DNA of 18,709 nt from Lachnospiraceae bacterium (GCA_014804285.1 JAAVAA010000094.1:1-18709); one strand, 5' to 3'. Counted from the first letter of the stretch, positions 6,947 to 16,290 are shown. Translations and numbers: made by a program. Notes: generated by a model from the sequence alone, not told the origin.

Positions 6947-9604
6947 CTACAATAATAGTTCGAATGTACCCCTCTCGAACCTCCTTGGAATCAATTCTAC
7001 GGAAATTTCCAGGTTTTCCATGCATATGTCTCGACGGGATATGATGACTTTTCCCTCACTCCCTGTAATGTCCCTCGCTCCGCATTTTACTTTCCCGATT
7101 TGGTAATCCCAAGGCTCCAGCCGAAGAGGGTTTTCATACCGCACATGAAGATTACAGCCGGCGCTATGACAGAAAATTTCCGCCACTCCCTCCTCGCCAA
7201 ACTGCTCCGCCAGCAGCTTGGGCTCAAGAACCAAATTTCCTTCTTCACCGCGGACGCCGAACATCTGCGTCTGCACTGTCAGCCACATCCAACTGGCTGC
7301 ACCGGTAAGGTACGGATACATTCCCCGCCCCCTCCCGTCAAAATATTCCGGCACACCAGGCAATATTCGGCTTTTTGAAAAATCCTGGGACTGGGCAAAA
7401 AGCAGCTCCAGTACACGCCAGCCCTCCTGCGGAAAATTTCGGGCGTACAACGCATAGGCATACATAACCGCCATATGACAGAAAACAGCTCCGTTTTCCT
7501 TGTTTCCATAAGCAAAGCCGAACATTCTGCCCATGTCCAGCCTGACCTCGTGAAAATCCGTGTTCAGACACACCCCGCCCCGGCTGGGACAGTTCAAATA
7601 CCAGTCCACTGCCCGGACCACCTGCTCTGCCTGCTGCTTATCCGCCGTTTCCGAAAGCAGGCAGAACACCTGCCCAGTAAGCATCATGCGCACCTCATCT
7701 CCGGACACGCCCTCTACCTGGCGACCGACATTGTCATAGTAACTGTTAAACCAGTGTTGTCCCCCATTGTCGCCAACCCATTCTGTCTGTCTGATATGGT
7801 TTTGAATCCAGGCAGACATGGCCTCCAATTTCTCCGACAGTATCGAGAGAGGTATATTGACACTGTCTGCTTCTTCATTGACAACCCGGCAAAACTCCAT
7901 TAATCCCCGCTGCATCTCTTCCGGCTTTCCATAAGGTGTGTCCAGCAAATGAATCAAGGGCTTGGGAAGCGTGAGTATAACATCCTGCAACGAAGCAATT
8001 TTTTTAATCTGCTGCGCCAAAAGCATTAAATGATAGCTGTACGCCGCTGTAAACGCCACACTCTCCCCACGCTCTCCCGCCATGTCTAAACCGTCATTCC
8101 AGTCAGCGCCCCGAAGACGGATATGCCCATGCTCCCCTACGTCATAGAACGCTGTAACCCCCTGTATCAGAAGATGCTCCAGCACGGTTCCACTGCGCTG
8201 CGGTCCTGCTGTCTCCCGCGGGCTTCCTTCTCCCCGAAAGGCCATTGTATCGGAAAAATAGGACTGCTGCTCCAACAAAAAAGAATAATCTCCCGTCTCG
8301 TCCAGATAGAGTTGAACGGTCAATATTGGCCAAAAACCATGATCCATCCAGACTCTTGGTATATTGTTCCGGTCTGCCCGGAACTCACCGGGATGTTCCC
8401 CGATGATTGTAGCATTTGTACCATCCAGCCGCACCCCGGCAAAATACTGAATCAAATAGTCACGAACCTTGTCCGGCTCCCGCAGCAACAGGGCAAGACT
8501 GTCCTGCCATAAATCCCGCCAGCCACGTCCACCTCTGCCATAATCATGGTGGGGCAGGAAACTGCACCCGCAGATTCGGCGTAAGGTCGGCTGGGCAGAC
8601 ACCCAGCGCAGCCAGCAATCCCACTCCGGATTCCCGGTACAAATCAGTAGACCTGCTTTATCCTGCCAATATGCCTTTGTCCGCTCCAGAGCTGCATCTA
8701 CACCCGCCGGTGTCAAATAGGCAGCCGGATTATCCTGAATGGCCAAGACAACCTGATAGCTCTTTTTCTGCCCCGGCTCCAAGCAAACAGTTCCAAAGCG
8801 CAAAGCCGCCACCATCTCGCCTCCCTGGACAGTGCTGCCCGGAGCAAGCCATTCCTGATCTCCCGGATTTATCAGAGCCTCCGGCCAGTCATAGCTCCCA
8901 GCTCCTACAAAATCGGAAACCAAAGGCATACATGCTTGTGGCGGCAGACCCTCCTCATCCGTCCCCCATACTCTGTAAGTCAGTTCGTTAAGTCGATGCC
9001 CTCTCTCGTCAAAGGTCAGCGTAGGCGTTACGTCTAATCCATAGGTTTTCACCTCCCCCCGCAAAAGCAGGCTTGTTACATGACGATGATCCCGAATATT
9101 ATCTGCGGAACGGCAGTAGAGCGGAATTGCCGCTGTAGGCGTCATGGTCAACGTCTCATCGGAAAGGTTTGTAATTGTAACCTGCATAATTTCTACCCTG
9201 TCACGGCCCGCAGGGACAAAACTCAGAACCTCTGCCAGTAACTTTTTATCCGCTTTTTTCCTGCTGATTTTCTGCCATAACAGTCCGCCTGTTAAAAGCG
9301 TCTCTTCTTTGCTCTCAAACAGCATCCCCCTCTGGGACGCACTTTGCCCGGTGACAGACCAAGGAGCCTGACCGGGAAATTGTATCCAAAAATTCCGGCT
9401 GGCACGGCTTTCGTGCAGTGTTTCTGCGCTGGCAGGCGCAAGCAAAAATGCATTCTGTCCTGTTTTACAATCACCAGCCAGCCAAGGTGTTATGCTGGAA
9501 ATCATATGTCCCTCATTTGCCAAAGGGAAATACACCTCCGGGTAGAACTGGGCGTTCTCTATGCTGAAATCGCCCTCTGTATTTAAATATGTTATTTTTG
9601 CCAA
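6947..9604 (-). CDS. GH94-type beta-glycoside phosphorylase
   Basis: This 885-residue protein has the GH94 layout: an N-terminal beta-sandwich (about 1-290), a linker, an (alpha/alpha)6 barrel and a C-terminal beta domain. GGRGWRDLWQD at 358-368 matches the sugar-binding Arg/Asp block. GADWNDGLD at 499-507 holds the catalytic general acid, by analogy with cellobiose phosphorylase D504. The family reversibly cleaves beta-glucosyl sugars with phosphate to give alpha-glucose 1-phosphate. Length is closest to laminaribiose (beta-1,3) phosphorylases, longer than cellobiose phosphorylases and shorter than beta-1,2-oligoglucan phosphorylases, but linkage is unproved. There is no signal peptide. The start is TTG at 9604, supported by GGGAGG eight bases upstream. 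It has its own promoter/operator candidate (9636-9695). Confidence 0.88.
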   Translation of the reverse strand: MAKITYLNTEGDFSIENAQFYPEVYFPLANEGHMISSITPWLAGDCKTGQNAFLLAPASAETLHESRASRNFWIQFPGQAPWSVTGQSASQRGMLFESKEETLLTGGLLWQKISRKKADKKLLAEVLSFVPAGRDRVEIMQVTITNLSDETLTMTPTAAIPLYCRSADNIRDHRHVTSLLLRGEVKTYGLDVTPTLTFDERGHRLNELTYRVWGTDEEGLPPQACMPLVSDFVGAGSYDWPEALINPGDQEWLAPGSTVQGGEMVAALRFGTVCLEPGQKKSYQVVLAIQDNPAAYLTPAGVDAALERTKAYWQDKAGLLICTGNPEWDCWLRWVSAQPTLRRICGCSFLPHHDYGRGGRGWRDLWQDSLALLLREPDKVRDYLIQYFAGVRLDGTNATIIGEHPGEFRADRNNIPRVWMDHGFWPILTVQLYLDETGDYSFLLEQQSYFSDTMAFRGEGSPRETAGPQRSGTVLEHLLIQGVTAFYDVGEHGHIRLRGADWNDGLDMAGERGESVAFTAAYSYHLMLLAQQIKKIASLQDVILTLPKPLIHLLDTPYGKPEEMQRGLMEFCRVVNEEADSVNIPLSILSEKLEAMSAWIQNHIRQTEWVGDNGGQHWFNSYYDNVGRQVEGVSGDEVRMMLTGQVFCLLSETADKQQAEQVVRAVDWYLNCPSRGGVCLNTDFHEVRLDMGRMFGFAYGNKENGAVFCHMAVMYAYALYARNFPQEGWRVLELLFAQSQDFSKSRILPGVPEYFDGRGRGMYPYLTGAASWMWLTVQTQMFGVRGEEGNLVLEPKLLAEQFGEEGVAEIFCHSAGCNLHVRYENPLRLEPWDYQIGKVKCGARDITGSEGKVIISRRDICMENLEISVELIPRRFERGTFELLL

Positions 9605-9635
9605 AACTTTTACCTCCCTTTCTGAACTTTATCTT

Positions 9636-9695
9636 ATTTTACAGCAAACCGCCCATGGTTCCCCATGGGCGGTTTATCATTTAGGTGTCATTTTT
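9636..9695 (-). promoter_or_regulatory. Candidate internal promoter and operator for GH94-GH30
   Basis: On the minus strand AAAAATGACACCT (9683-9695) overlaps the stop codon of the response regulator gene. After 41 bases comes TAAAAT (9636-9641), then 31 bases and the GH94 TTG start. The same 13-mer stands 40 bases before a TAAAAT upstream of the first gene of the run. A weaker second copy, AAATGATAAACC, follows immediately (9671-9682). No -35 is recognisable (GGGGAA at the 17-base spacing), as expected for a promoter that needs an activator. The 13-bp hairpin at 9646-9675 lies inside it. Confidence 0.4.
9646..9675. terminator. Strong 13-bp hairpin between response regulator and GH94 genes
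   Basis: AAACCGCCCATGG (9646-9658) pairs perfectly with CCATGGGCGGTTT (9663-9675) around four bases, read as GGAA on the minus strand. Only three T end the stem on the minus strand, so it is a weak or partial terminator for regulator transcripts, or a processing/stability hairpin before the enzyme genes. It would lower GH94-GH30 readthrough and make the internal promoter matter. Confidence 0.55.
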
Positions 9696-11106
9696 CGCTG
9701 CCATTGTTCATACGGAGATGTGCCCGCCTGTACTCCGTGGGCGACAATCCCGTAGATGCCTTAAATACCTTCAAAAAATGCTTATCATCCTGAAATCCTA
9801 CTTTATAACACAGTTCAACCACACGGTCGTCCGTAGTTTCCAAAAGGCGCTTTGCTTCATTGACACGCAGTTCCTGTATATAGCTTACAAAATTTGTTCC
9901 CGTATATTGTTTAAAAAGATGACTGAACAGGGAATAGTTCATGGACACCTGATTACTTACTATGGTCATGCTCAGGGGTTCACAAAAATGCTCCTGCACA
10001 TACCTCACGGCTTCACGAATCTTCTGTTTATTTTCATAATCCGCAAATTCTTGGGAAATACGATTGCTGAATTTTTCAAGCCATCGACCAAGTTCCTCCA
10101 GATAACGCTCCCCGGTTTCAAAATTCCACACCTTTAAAAAGCGTTCCGGGGAATCCGCTGGATCAACCAAATTGACATATGTTTCCATAATCCGCCCGAT
10201 GAACTGTTCACAAAGTTCAGCAAATGCTTCCGGGGACGCGTTCCCTCTGGCAACCATTTTTGCCTGACTTCTCAATGTCCTGTCTATTTCTGTATGCCGG
10301 GACAAACTCAGCCAGCTCATAAGCTGCTCCGTCGAGATAATAAGCGGCTTTATCTCTCTCTCCTCATAAATACAAGCATTCGTTCCGAAATAAGCCATCC
10401 TCCATGCCCATAATGCCTCCCGATAGCAGCTTTGCAAGTTTTCCAGACCTTCGTATACACGGCTTCTCCCAGAGACGGCCGGCCAGGACACCACCTCCTG
10501 CGCCGAAAAAATATACAGATACAGTTCGTCTTCCCCACGAATCCGGAGTTTTTCTCTCCCCCTCGGAACTGAGTCCTCTGTGGCACAGCAACCGATATAG
10601 GCATCAGGATAAAATATTTCCCGGTACTGCTGCAAAAAACGCTGGCACTCATGGCTGTCCGAAGAGGCCAACATCAGGAACCGGAACGCATGGTCAGTCT
10701 GCTCCTGTCTATCTTGATCCAATGAAGCCCTCCGGCAAACCTGTTGCTCCAGTTTCGCCAGCGCATCATAAAACTGTTTCCTCTCCACAGGCTTTAAAAG
10801 ATACTCCTGCACACCGTTTCGCATCATGGATACAGCATAAGAGAAATCGTCATAACCGCTGACAACCAGCACAAGCGGCGGATCAGGCAGTTCCTTAAGG
10901 CGTTCCACCAAAGCAATTCCGTCTAGTTTGGGCATACGAATGTCCGTAATTAGCAGATCTGTTTTCTGCTCCTTTAAAATCTCCCATGCCTCCTCGCCAT
11001 TCCGTGCCTCTATGATTTCCTCTATCGGGACATCCGACCGCAGCGCCATGGTCTTCAATCCCTGTCGAATATGCTTCTCGTCCTCCGCTATGAGAATCCT
11101 CTTCAT
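9688..11106 (-). CDS. AraC-type response regulator (YesN-like)
   Basis: This 472-residue regulator has an N-terminal receiver domain with acidic residues E8-D9, phosphoacceptor D55 (LLITDIRMP), S83 (VVSGYDD) and K105 (YLLKP). A middle region of about 240 residues has no recognised fold. A C-terminal AraC-type domain with two helix-turn-helices follows (about 365-465, ending with DDKHFLKVFKASTGLSPTEYR). Phosphorylation by the adjacent kinase should activate DNA binding. Its ATG overlaps the kinase stop as ATGA, so the two are translationally coupled. It is very likely the activator of this locus. Candidate binding sites are AAAAATGACACCT and related repeats upstream of both the first gene and GH94; one of them overlaps this gene's own stop codon. 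Confidence 0.93.
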   Translation of the reverse strand: MKRILIAEDEKHIRQGLKTMALRSDVPIEEIIEARNGEEAWEILKEQKTDLLITDIRMPKLDGIALVERLKELPDPPLVLVVSGYDDFSYAVSMMRNGVQEYLLKPVERKQFYDALAKLEQQVCRRASLDQDRQEQTDHAFRFLMLASSDSHECQRFLQQYREIFYPDAYIGCCATEDSVPRGREKLRIRGEDELYLYIFSAQEVVSWPAVSGRSRVYEGLENLQSCYREALWAWRMAYFGTNACIYEEREIKPLIISTEQLMSWLSLSRHTEIDRTLRSQAKMVARGNASPEAFAELCEQFIGRIMETYVNLVDPADSPERFLKVWNFETGERYLEELGRWLEKFSNRISQEFADYENKQKIREAVRYVQEHFCEPLSMTIVSNQVSMNYSLFSHLFKQYTGTNFVSYIQELRVNEAKRLLETTDDRVVELCYKVGFQDDKHFLKVFKASTGLSPTEYRRAHLRMNNGSEK

Positions 11107-12869
11107 GCCATTCCTCCCGTTTCGGTTTCTCCGGTATCCTTATATGGCAGATGTACGGTAACTGCTGTCCCGACACCCTCCCGAGATTCTACCTGCAAAC
11201 CACAATTCTCACCAAAAACCCTGGTTATCCTTTCCTGAACATTATGCAGGCCGATGCCATTACCAGAGCTGGAATGAGAAGTCTCTTCTCCGGTAATCTG
11301 ACGTCTCAGGGAATTAAGCTCCCCTGAGTCCATTCCCCTTCCCTGGTCTGCAATACAGACAGAAAAGGATTTTCCATCCCCGCTTAGCCTTCCAGTAATT
11401 GCTATGACGGTGTCTGACTCCAGAACCGCCGCACCATGGACCACCGCATTTTCCACAATAGGCTGCAAACTGATTTTAGGCAGTCTCTGCCCGTAAAGCT
11501 CCTGCGGTATGTCAATCTGCAGCTCCACCTTATAATCAAACCGCAGATTCATCAATTCAATATAATTTTTGATATACTCCAGTTCTCGGTCCAAAGTCAC
11601 ATTACCACTCTCCCACTTCATGCTGTACCGCAGAAGTTTCCCTAGAGCAGTAAGCGCATCCGCCACCTCATATTCCTCGTCAATTTCCGCCATCATTTTG
11701 ATGGCCTCTATGATATTATAGATAAAATGAGCGTTGATCTGATTGTGAAGCGCCTTAAGCTCAGACTTCTGGAATTCGACCTCCTGCTCCAAATTATCCT
11801 TCATAAGCTGCCGGATTTTTTGCAGCAGATCTCCTGTTTCTTTGGCAAAACGAGCGACCTCGCCATGCCCGGCCGCCTGTACCTGCGCCTCCATATTTCC
11901 CTCAGCAAAATCACGCACTCCATCAAAGGCCGCATAAAAACCGCGCAAAGCCCTCTTTGTCAGACGGGAAATCAGTCTTGAGAGCAGGGCAAAAACCACC
12001 AACATCACAAAAAACAGAACAACTGCCTGCTTTATCACGGAAAAATCCATATCCTGCAAATCCATGATACAACAGTAGGTACAGGACAAATCCTCCAGAT
12101 ACTCCTTGGATACCAAAACACGTCTGCCGTCAATGCGGCAGATTGTTCCGCTTTCGCATTCCGTCAAAAAGCTCATATCTTCAGCAGGGCTTTCCCCCGC
12201 TATGACGGTTCCGTCATCGGACAGCAGCATCAACCAGCCCCTGTCTGGCCCAGTAAACAAATCGGGAAAAACCTTCTCCATCTCCAGGCAGACTTCCACC
12301 ACTCCGATTCTCCCGTCGCTATTCTCCTCAATGAATGTTATCAGCCCCATCAGATGGGAACCTCTGCCCTCATCAGCAAAAAGCTGATCCGTATAATTTA
12401 AGTGCCAGCCCTCCGGCTCACCGCTCCAGGACATCCGTCTCATACGTCCCGCTCCATAAAGAACAGGCATCATTTCATATATATCTTCCGCTACAGAATA
12501 CACACGGATTTGATACAGATCCGGATTACTCAGGGTTATCTTCTCCAAAGAACCTATATCCTCCCGATAAAACCGCAGCAACTCAAGGGCATCCATAACC
12601 CCGCCATTCTTAAGCATGGTGAGATGGTTGATGAGGGAAGGAGTATTCAAGTAAACTTGGGTGGACATATTACATATCTGAGCGATACGCTCTGACTGCA
12701 TCCCCGCCTGAGAGCAGAGGGATTGCCCCTCCCGCTGCCTGGTTTCAACAGCCGAATCCTGAAAAGAATCCAGCATGAAGAACCACAAACACAGTACTAG
12801 GACAAACACACATGCACAGCTGATTACACTGAGTTCAACAGAAAGGGAACCTTTTTTTAACCATCCCAT
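11103..12869 (-). CDS. Membrane sensor histidine kinase (YesM-like, His_kinase family)
   Basis: This 588-residue kinase has a first transmembrane helix (about 12-33), an extracytoplasmic sensor region (about 35-275, Cache-like by position), a second transmembrane helix (about 279-300), a HAMP-like linker (about 300-355) and a kinase core. The phosphorylated histidine is H381 in QINAHFIYN; many relatives have QINPHFLYN, so alanine replaces the usual proline. The ATP-binding boxes are N474 (IVENAVVHG), DQGRGM (508-513) and GNGIGL (536-541). ATG 12869 follows the binding-protein stop by 13 bases, with a G-rich ribosome binding site. It most likely senses the sugar itself or the adjacent binding protein in its ligand-bound form, and phosphorylates the regulator next to it. 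Confidence 0.92.
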   Translation of the reverse strand: MGWLKKGSLSVELSVISCACVFVLVLCLWFFMLDSFQDSAVETRQREGQSLCSQAGMQSERIAQICNMSTQVYLNTPSLINHLTMLKNGGVMDALELLRFYREDIGSLEKITLSNPDLYQIRVYSVAEDIYEMMPVLYGAGRMRRMSWSGEPEGWHLNYTDQLFADEGRGSHLMGLITFIEENSDGRIGVVEVCLEMEKVFPDLFTGPDRGWLMLLSDDGTVIAGESPAEDMSFLTECESGTICRIDGRRVLVSKEYLEDLSCTYCCIMDLQDMDFSVIKQAVVLFFVMLVVFALLSRLISRLTKRALRGFYAAFDGVRDFAEGNMEAQVQAAGHGEVARFAKETGDLLQKIRQLMKDNLEQEVEFQKSELKALHNQINAHFIYNIIEAIKMMAEIDEEYEVADALTALGKLLRYSMKWESGNVTLDRELEYIKNYIELMNLRFDYKVELQIDIPQELYGQRLPKISLQPIVENAVVHGAAVLESDTVIAITGRLSGDGKSFSVCIADQGRGMDSGELNSLRRQITGEETSHSSSGNGIGLHNVQERITRVFGENCGLQVESREGVGTAVTVHLPYKDTGETETGGMA

Positions 12870-12882
12870 ATGTCCCCCCCTT

Positions 12883-14457
12883 TCATTCCAGATGTAATTT
12901 TTTCTTGGCTGTCTCCATCTGTCGGGTCTGCTCCTTCAGCAGCGCTTCCACACCATATTCTTCTCTCAAACGCACGTAATCCTCCCACAGGTGGTCAAAC
13001 TCTTCCTGTGTAGAGGCCAGAAGCAGTTGTGGCAACATCTTCCCATGAAGGGTGGAAATGGACCGATCAATGCCGTCCTCTTCACTGCCGGGAGAATAAG
13101 CCACATCATACTGTCCGGTAAATACTGTATACCGACGTGCCCAATCCTGCATCTGCTTCAGCACTGGCTCCAGTTCCGGCTGCCATTTTGCCTGCATCCT
13201 GTTATCCTGAAGCATCCAATAGGTATCATCTCCGCCTACCTGTCTCACATATTCCGCATAATCAGACTCCTTCAGCACCCGAGTCTCCTCCGTCAGCACT
13301 ACGCTTCCGTCCTCCATCCGATAATGTACTCCCTCCACTCCCAGCAGCAAAAGTTTCTGTCCCTCTTCACTCATCAGAAAACTCATCATCTTGATTGCCT
13401 TGTCCGGATGCGCACAGTTCTTGGAAATCAGCGTCACAGTCCAACCGTTAATTCCACTGCCGGGAAGTATGTAATTGTCTCCGGCAGCATTCTTTGGACC
13501 GTCTACGGCAATATATACGCTGTCCGGATCCTGAGAATACCGATACAACTGCTGCTCTGCCAGATCGGTTCGCTGGTAAAGCATACAAAAATACCGCCCG
13601 TCAATGATTTTTTCCTCCATCTGCGCCCGCTTATCAATAAAAATATCACTTGCAAGGTACCCTTCTTCTCCAAGCTGGCGAAACATGGAAAGCCAGCGCC
13701 TGTATTCAGGATCTGTATAACGGTCATAGGCCAATCCGTTTTTTTCATAGGGCACCGCCAAAAAATTTAACAGAAATTTATCAAAAGAATCACATCCTCT
13801 TTCTGTAAATTCATGCGCTCCAATGGGAATCAGCGGCTTTCCATCCACCATAGGGAATTTCTCTGCTGCGTTGCGAACCGCAGCCGCAAACCCCTCCGTA
13901 GTTGTCATGTCAGGAGAGCCTATGGCTTCATAAATATCCTTACGCACCAAAAAGGTCTGGTTGGAACACACAACACCCTCTTCTTCATAATCCCGGGGAG
14001 AATAGGAAGAATTGGGATAGCAGTAGACATTGCCGTCCTCCTGCGTATACCACTGCAAGCGATCCATGTCCGCCACTTCCCAAAAATAAGGATCATATTC
14101 GTCTGCCAGCTCGTTGAGGGCATATACCAGTCCGCTGTCAATCATCTCCTGGAACTGAGGTTCCCACCATCCCAGAGTAATCATATCCGGCAGCTTGTCA
14201 CCGGCAATCAATGCATCCAGCGTTACTGATTCCGTACCACCCGGCGTAACAAAATGTATTTCACTCCCCGCGGCCTCCGTCACGGCTTTACTGACAGCGT
14301 TTTCTCCCCACGGAGTATTGTACCAACTGAAATTAATATACCATTCCAGGGTTACGCTTTCCGTCTCCGTAACGGAAACGGAAGGCGCAATCCCCGCACA
14401 TCCGGCCAGTCCCGGAAGCCATAACAAAATCATCAAAAAGCAAAACAGGCGTTTCAT
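12883..14457 (-). CDS. Second extracellular sugar-binding lipoprotein, next to the sensor kinase
   Basis: This 524-residue protein begins with a lipoprotein signal peptide (MKRLFCFLMILLWLPGLAGC, lipid-bearing C20) and has the fold pattern of large solute-binding proteins for oligosaccharides (LplA-like), with DMITLGWWEPQFQEMIDSG, TFLVRKDIYEAIG and a GINGWTVTLISKNCAHPDKAIKMMSFLMSEEGQKLL segment near the hinge. It should be anchored outside the membrane and bind an oligosaccharide. It sits between the permease and kinase genes, and a different binding protein starts the operon. It may therefore feed the same permeases with another ligand, or present ligand to the kinase. GAGG eight bases before ATG 14457 supports the start; a TATACT 40 bases upstream lacks a -35. 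Confidence 0.87.
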   Translation of the reverse strand: MKRLFCFLMILLWLPGLAGCAGIAPSVSVTETESVTLEWYINFSWYNTPWGENAVSKAVTEAAGSEIHFVTPGGTESVTLDALIAGDKLPDMITLGWWEPQFQEMIDSGLVYALNELADEYDPYFWEVADMDRLQWYTQEDGNVYCYPNSSYSPRDYEEEGVVCSNQTFLVRKDIYEAIGSPDMTTTEGFAAAVRNAAEKFPMVDGKPLIPIGAHEFTERGCDSFDKFLLNFLAVPYEKNGLAYDRYTDPEYRRWLSMFRQLGEEGYLASDIFIDKRAQMEEKIIDGRYFCMLYQRTDLAEQQLYRYSQDPDSVYIAVDGPKNAAGDNYILPGSGINGWTVTLISKNCAHPDKAIKMMSFLMSEEGQKLLLLGVEGVHYRMEDGSVVLTEETRVLKESDYAEYVRQVGGDDTYWMLQDNRMQAKWQPELEPVLKQMQDWARRYTVFTGQYDVAYSPGSEEDGIDRSISTLHGKMLPQLLLASTQEEFDHLWEDYVRLREEYGVEALLKEQTRQMETAKKKLHLE

Positions 14458-14511
14458 GAAAAATACCTCACTTCTTTTTTTACAGTATAGCCCATTTTCC
14501 TGAAAGATGCA

Positions 14512-15348
14512 CTACCCTTTCACGCTTCCTGCTGAAATTCCGCTGATGATATATCTGGAGAAGAAGCAGAATGCAATCATAATGGGAACAACGGAAATTG
14601 CCACTACCAGATATGTAGCGCCCAGATTGGTAGTCACATCCTTCACCGCCGATAACTCCGAAACCATAACAGGAAGTGTCCGCTTGGAAGGCGTATTGAT
14701 AATCATCATTGGCAAAAGATAGTTGTTCCAACTGCCGATGAAACAACCGATTGCCATAGTTGCGATGCCGGGAGACATAATCGGCAGCGCAATACGGTGA
14801 AAAATCGCCAGTTCCCCGGCGCCGTCAATCCTTGGAGCCTCCAGAATAGCCCTCGGCATCACGGAGAGGATATATTGCCGCAGGAAGAACACAGTGGCAG
14901 GACTCGCTATACTGGGCAGAATCAAGGGCCAGTAAGTATCTATCATCCTCATCTTATTACAGAGATCATAGAACCCCAGAAGACTCAATTGAGAAGGTAC
15001 CATCATAAATACGAGCATAACCGTAAAAATGAGTTTGCTCCCGCGGAACTTATAAAAGGCCAAACCGTATGCAGTAAGAGCGGAAAAATAGCATGTCAGC
15101 GCCGTGCAAAAGACTGCAATGAAGATACTGTTCAAAAATCCTCTTCCCAGACTCATGTTATCCGCTACAACCTTCCAGTTTGCCGCCAGACTACTTCCGG
15201 GTATCAGGGAAAATCCTGACATAATCTCGCTCCCTGAACGAGTGGCATTGACAATCATAAGGGCAAAGGGGATCAGGCAGACAGCCGACAACAGTATGAG
15301 AGCAAGATAAAGCAATCCCTTTATTGAATTTGTTTTTACATGTTCCAT
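14512..15348 (-). CDS. Sugar ABC transporter permease, MalG type
   Basis: This 278-residue membrane protein has about six hydrophobic segments, from SIKGLLYLALILLSAVCLIPF near the N-terminus to VVAISVVPIMIAFCFFSRYI near the C-terminus. The cytoplasmic EAA loop at 170-193 (EAPRIDGAGELAIFHRIALP..) docks the ATPase. It ends ..SGISAGSVKG, a typical MalG-type ending. It pairs with the MalF-type permease to form the transmembrane channel. The ATG (15348) lies three bases after the upstream stop, and AAGGAGG overlaps the end of that gene, so the two are translated together. No ATP-binding gene is in the run. Confidence 0.93.
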   Translation of the reverse strand: MEHVKTNSIKGLLYLALILLSAVCLIPFALMIVNATRSGSEIMSGFSLIPGSSLAANWKVVADNMSLGRGFLNSIFIAVFCTALTCYFSALTAYGLAFYKFRGSKLIFTVMLVFMMVPSQLSLLGFYDLCNKMRMIDTYWPLILPSIASPATVFFLRQYILSVMPRAILEAPRIDGAGELAIFHRIALPIMSPGIATMAIGCFIGSWNNYLLPMMIINTPSKRTLPVMVSELSAVKDVTTNLGATYLVVAISVVPIMIAFCFFSRYIISGISAGSVKG

Positions 15349-15351
15349 AGC

Positions 15352-16290
15352 TTAGTCCTCCTTCCTGTTCATCAGTTTAAAGGCAGCACCGCAGAACACG
15401 GCAATAATCAGGAAAAGCACGAAAGCCAGCGCTGCTGCATAACCCATCTGATTTTTATTGAACGCCATGTCATAGAGATAGAACACTGCAGTAAACAATG
15501 CCCTATCCGGCGTACCCTTAGTGCCGGAAATCAAATAAGGAATATCAAAAAGCTGAAGACCGCCAATCAGACTGGTTACAGCCACATACAGCATAACCGG
15601 ACGCAGAATCGGCATTGTTATCTTTGCAAAAATAGCCCACCTGCCTGCACCGTCAATCGTTGCTGCTTCGAAATATGACGAGTCAATTCCCTGCACCCCG
15701 GCCATAAGCATGATAAAGCTGTTACCAAACCACATCCAAGCCCCTATAATGCCTACAATTGCCTGAGCGGTTGCGGGACTGCCATTCAGCCAGTCAATCG
15801 GTTTCGAGATTAAATGCATGCTCATAAGAAGCTGATTAAAACTGCCGTATTTCCAATCCAGCAGCGTCTTAAACAGAAACGCCACTGAAGTACAGGCAAT
15901 CAAATTCGGCAAATAGAATAATGCACGGAAAATGCTGAGCCCCTTCATCCTGTATTTTATATCATTAAAAACAATGGTCAGCAGAAGGGCAGTCCCCAAC
16001 TGAAGGACTATGTTAAGCCCCCACATTTTCAATGTATTCAAAAATGCGCTCCAATAAAGTTTATCCGTAAAAACACGCACATAATTATCAAACTTGATAA
16101 AGGTTTCTTTTCCAAACCCTTTGTAGTTCATAAAACTCATCTGAAAGGTCCGAAATACGGGGTAAACATTAAATATCAAAAAGATAATCACAAATGGGAG
16201 ACAAAACAGTATGCCCCGCCTGTCTACAGTACTTAAAGGGGAGCTTGGCTTTTTTTTGCGTTTTTTTGTCGCAACCTTCAGAGAATCCAT
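15352..16290 (-). CDS. Sugar ABC transporter permease, MalF type
   Basis: This 312-residue membrane protein starts with a basic cytoplasmic tail (KKRKKKPSS, residues 9-17) followed by about six hydrophobic segments, the first at about 26-42 (GILFCLPFVIIFLIFNV). The EAA loop is at 208-231 (EAATIDGAGRWAIFAKITMP..), the ATPase contact site. It forms the import channel with the MalG-type protein encoded immediately downstream. ATG 16290 has a moderate ribosome binding site (GCAGGTG). A 109-base gap with a strong hairpin separates it from the first binding-protein gene, which often sets a higher level for the binding protein than for the membrane parts. Confidence 0.93.
   Translation of the reverse strand: MDSLKVATKKRKKKPSSPLSTVDRRGILFCLPFVIIFLIFNVYPVFRTFQMSFMNYKGFGKETFIKFDNYVRVFTDKLYWSAFLNTLKMWGLNIVLQLGTALLLTIVFNDIKYRMKGLSIFRALFYLPNLIACTSVAFLFKTLLDWKYGSFNQLLMSMHLISKPIDWLNGSPATAQAIVGIIGAWMWFGNSFIMLMAGVQGIDSSYFEAATIDGAGRWAIFAKITMPILRPVMLYVAVTSLIGGLQLFDIPYLISGTKGTPDRALFTAVFYLYDMAFNKNQMGYAAALAFVLFLIIAVFCGAAFKLMNRKED

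Noticed and set aside
8416..8991. 191-codon plus-strand ORF
   Set aside because: It is the antisense of the well-supported GH94 gene, is rich in Pro/Ser/His, and has no recognisable domain.
12991..13770. 259-codon plus-strand ORF
   Set aside because: It lies opposite the second binding-lipoprotein gene and shows no domain pattern; it is a mirror of the codon use of the real gene.
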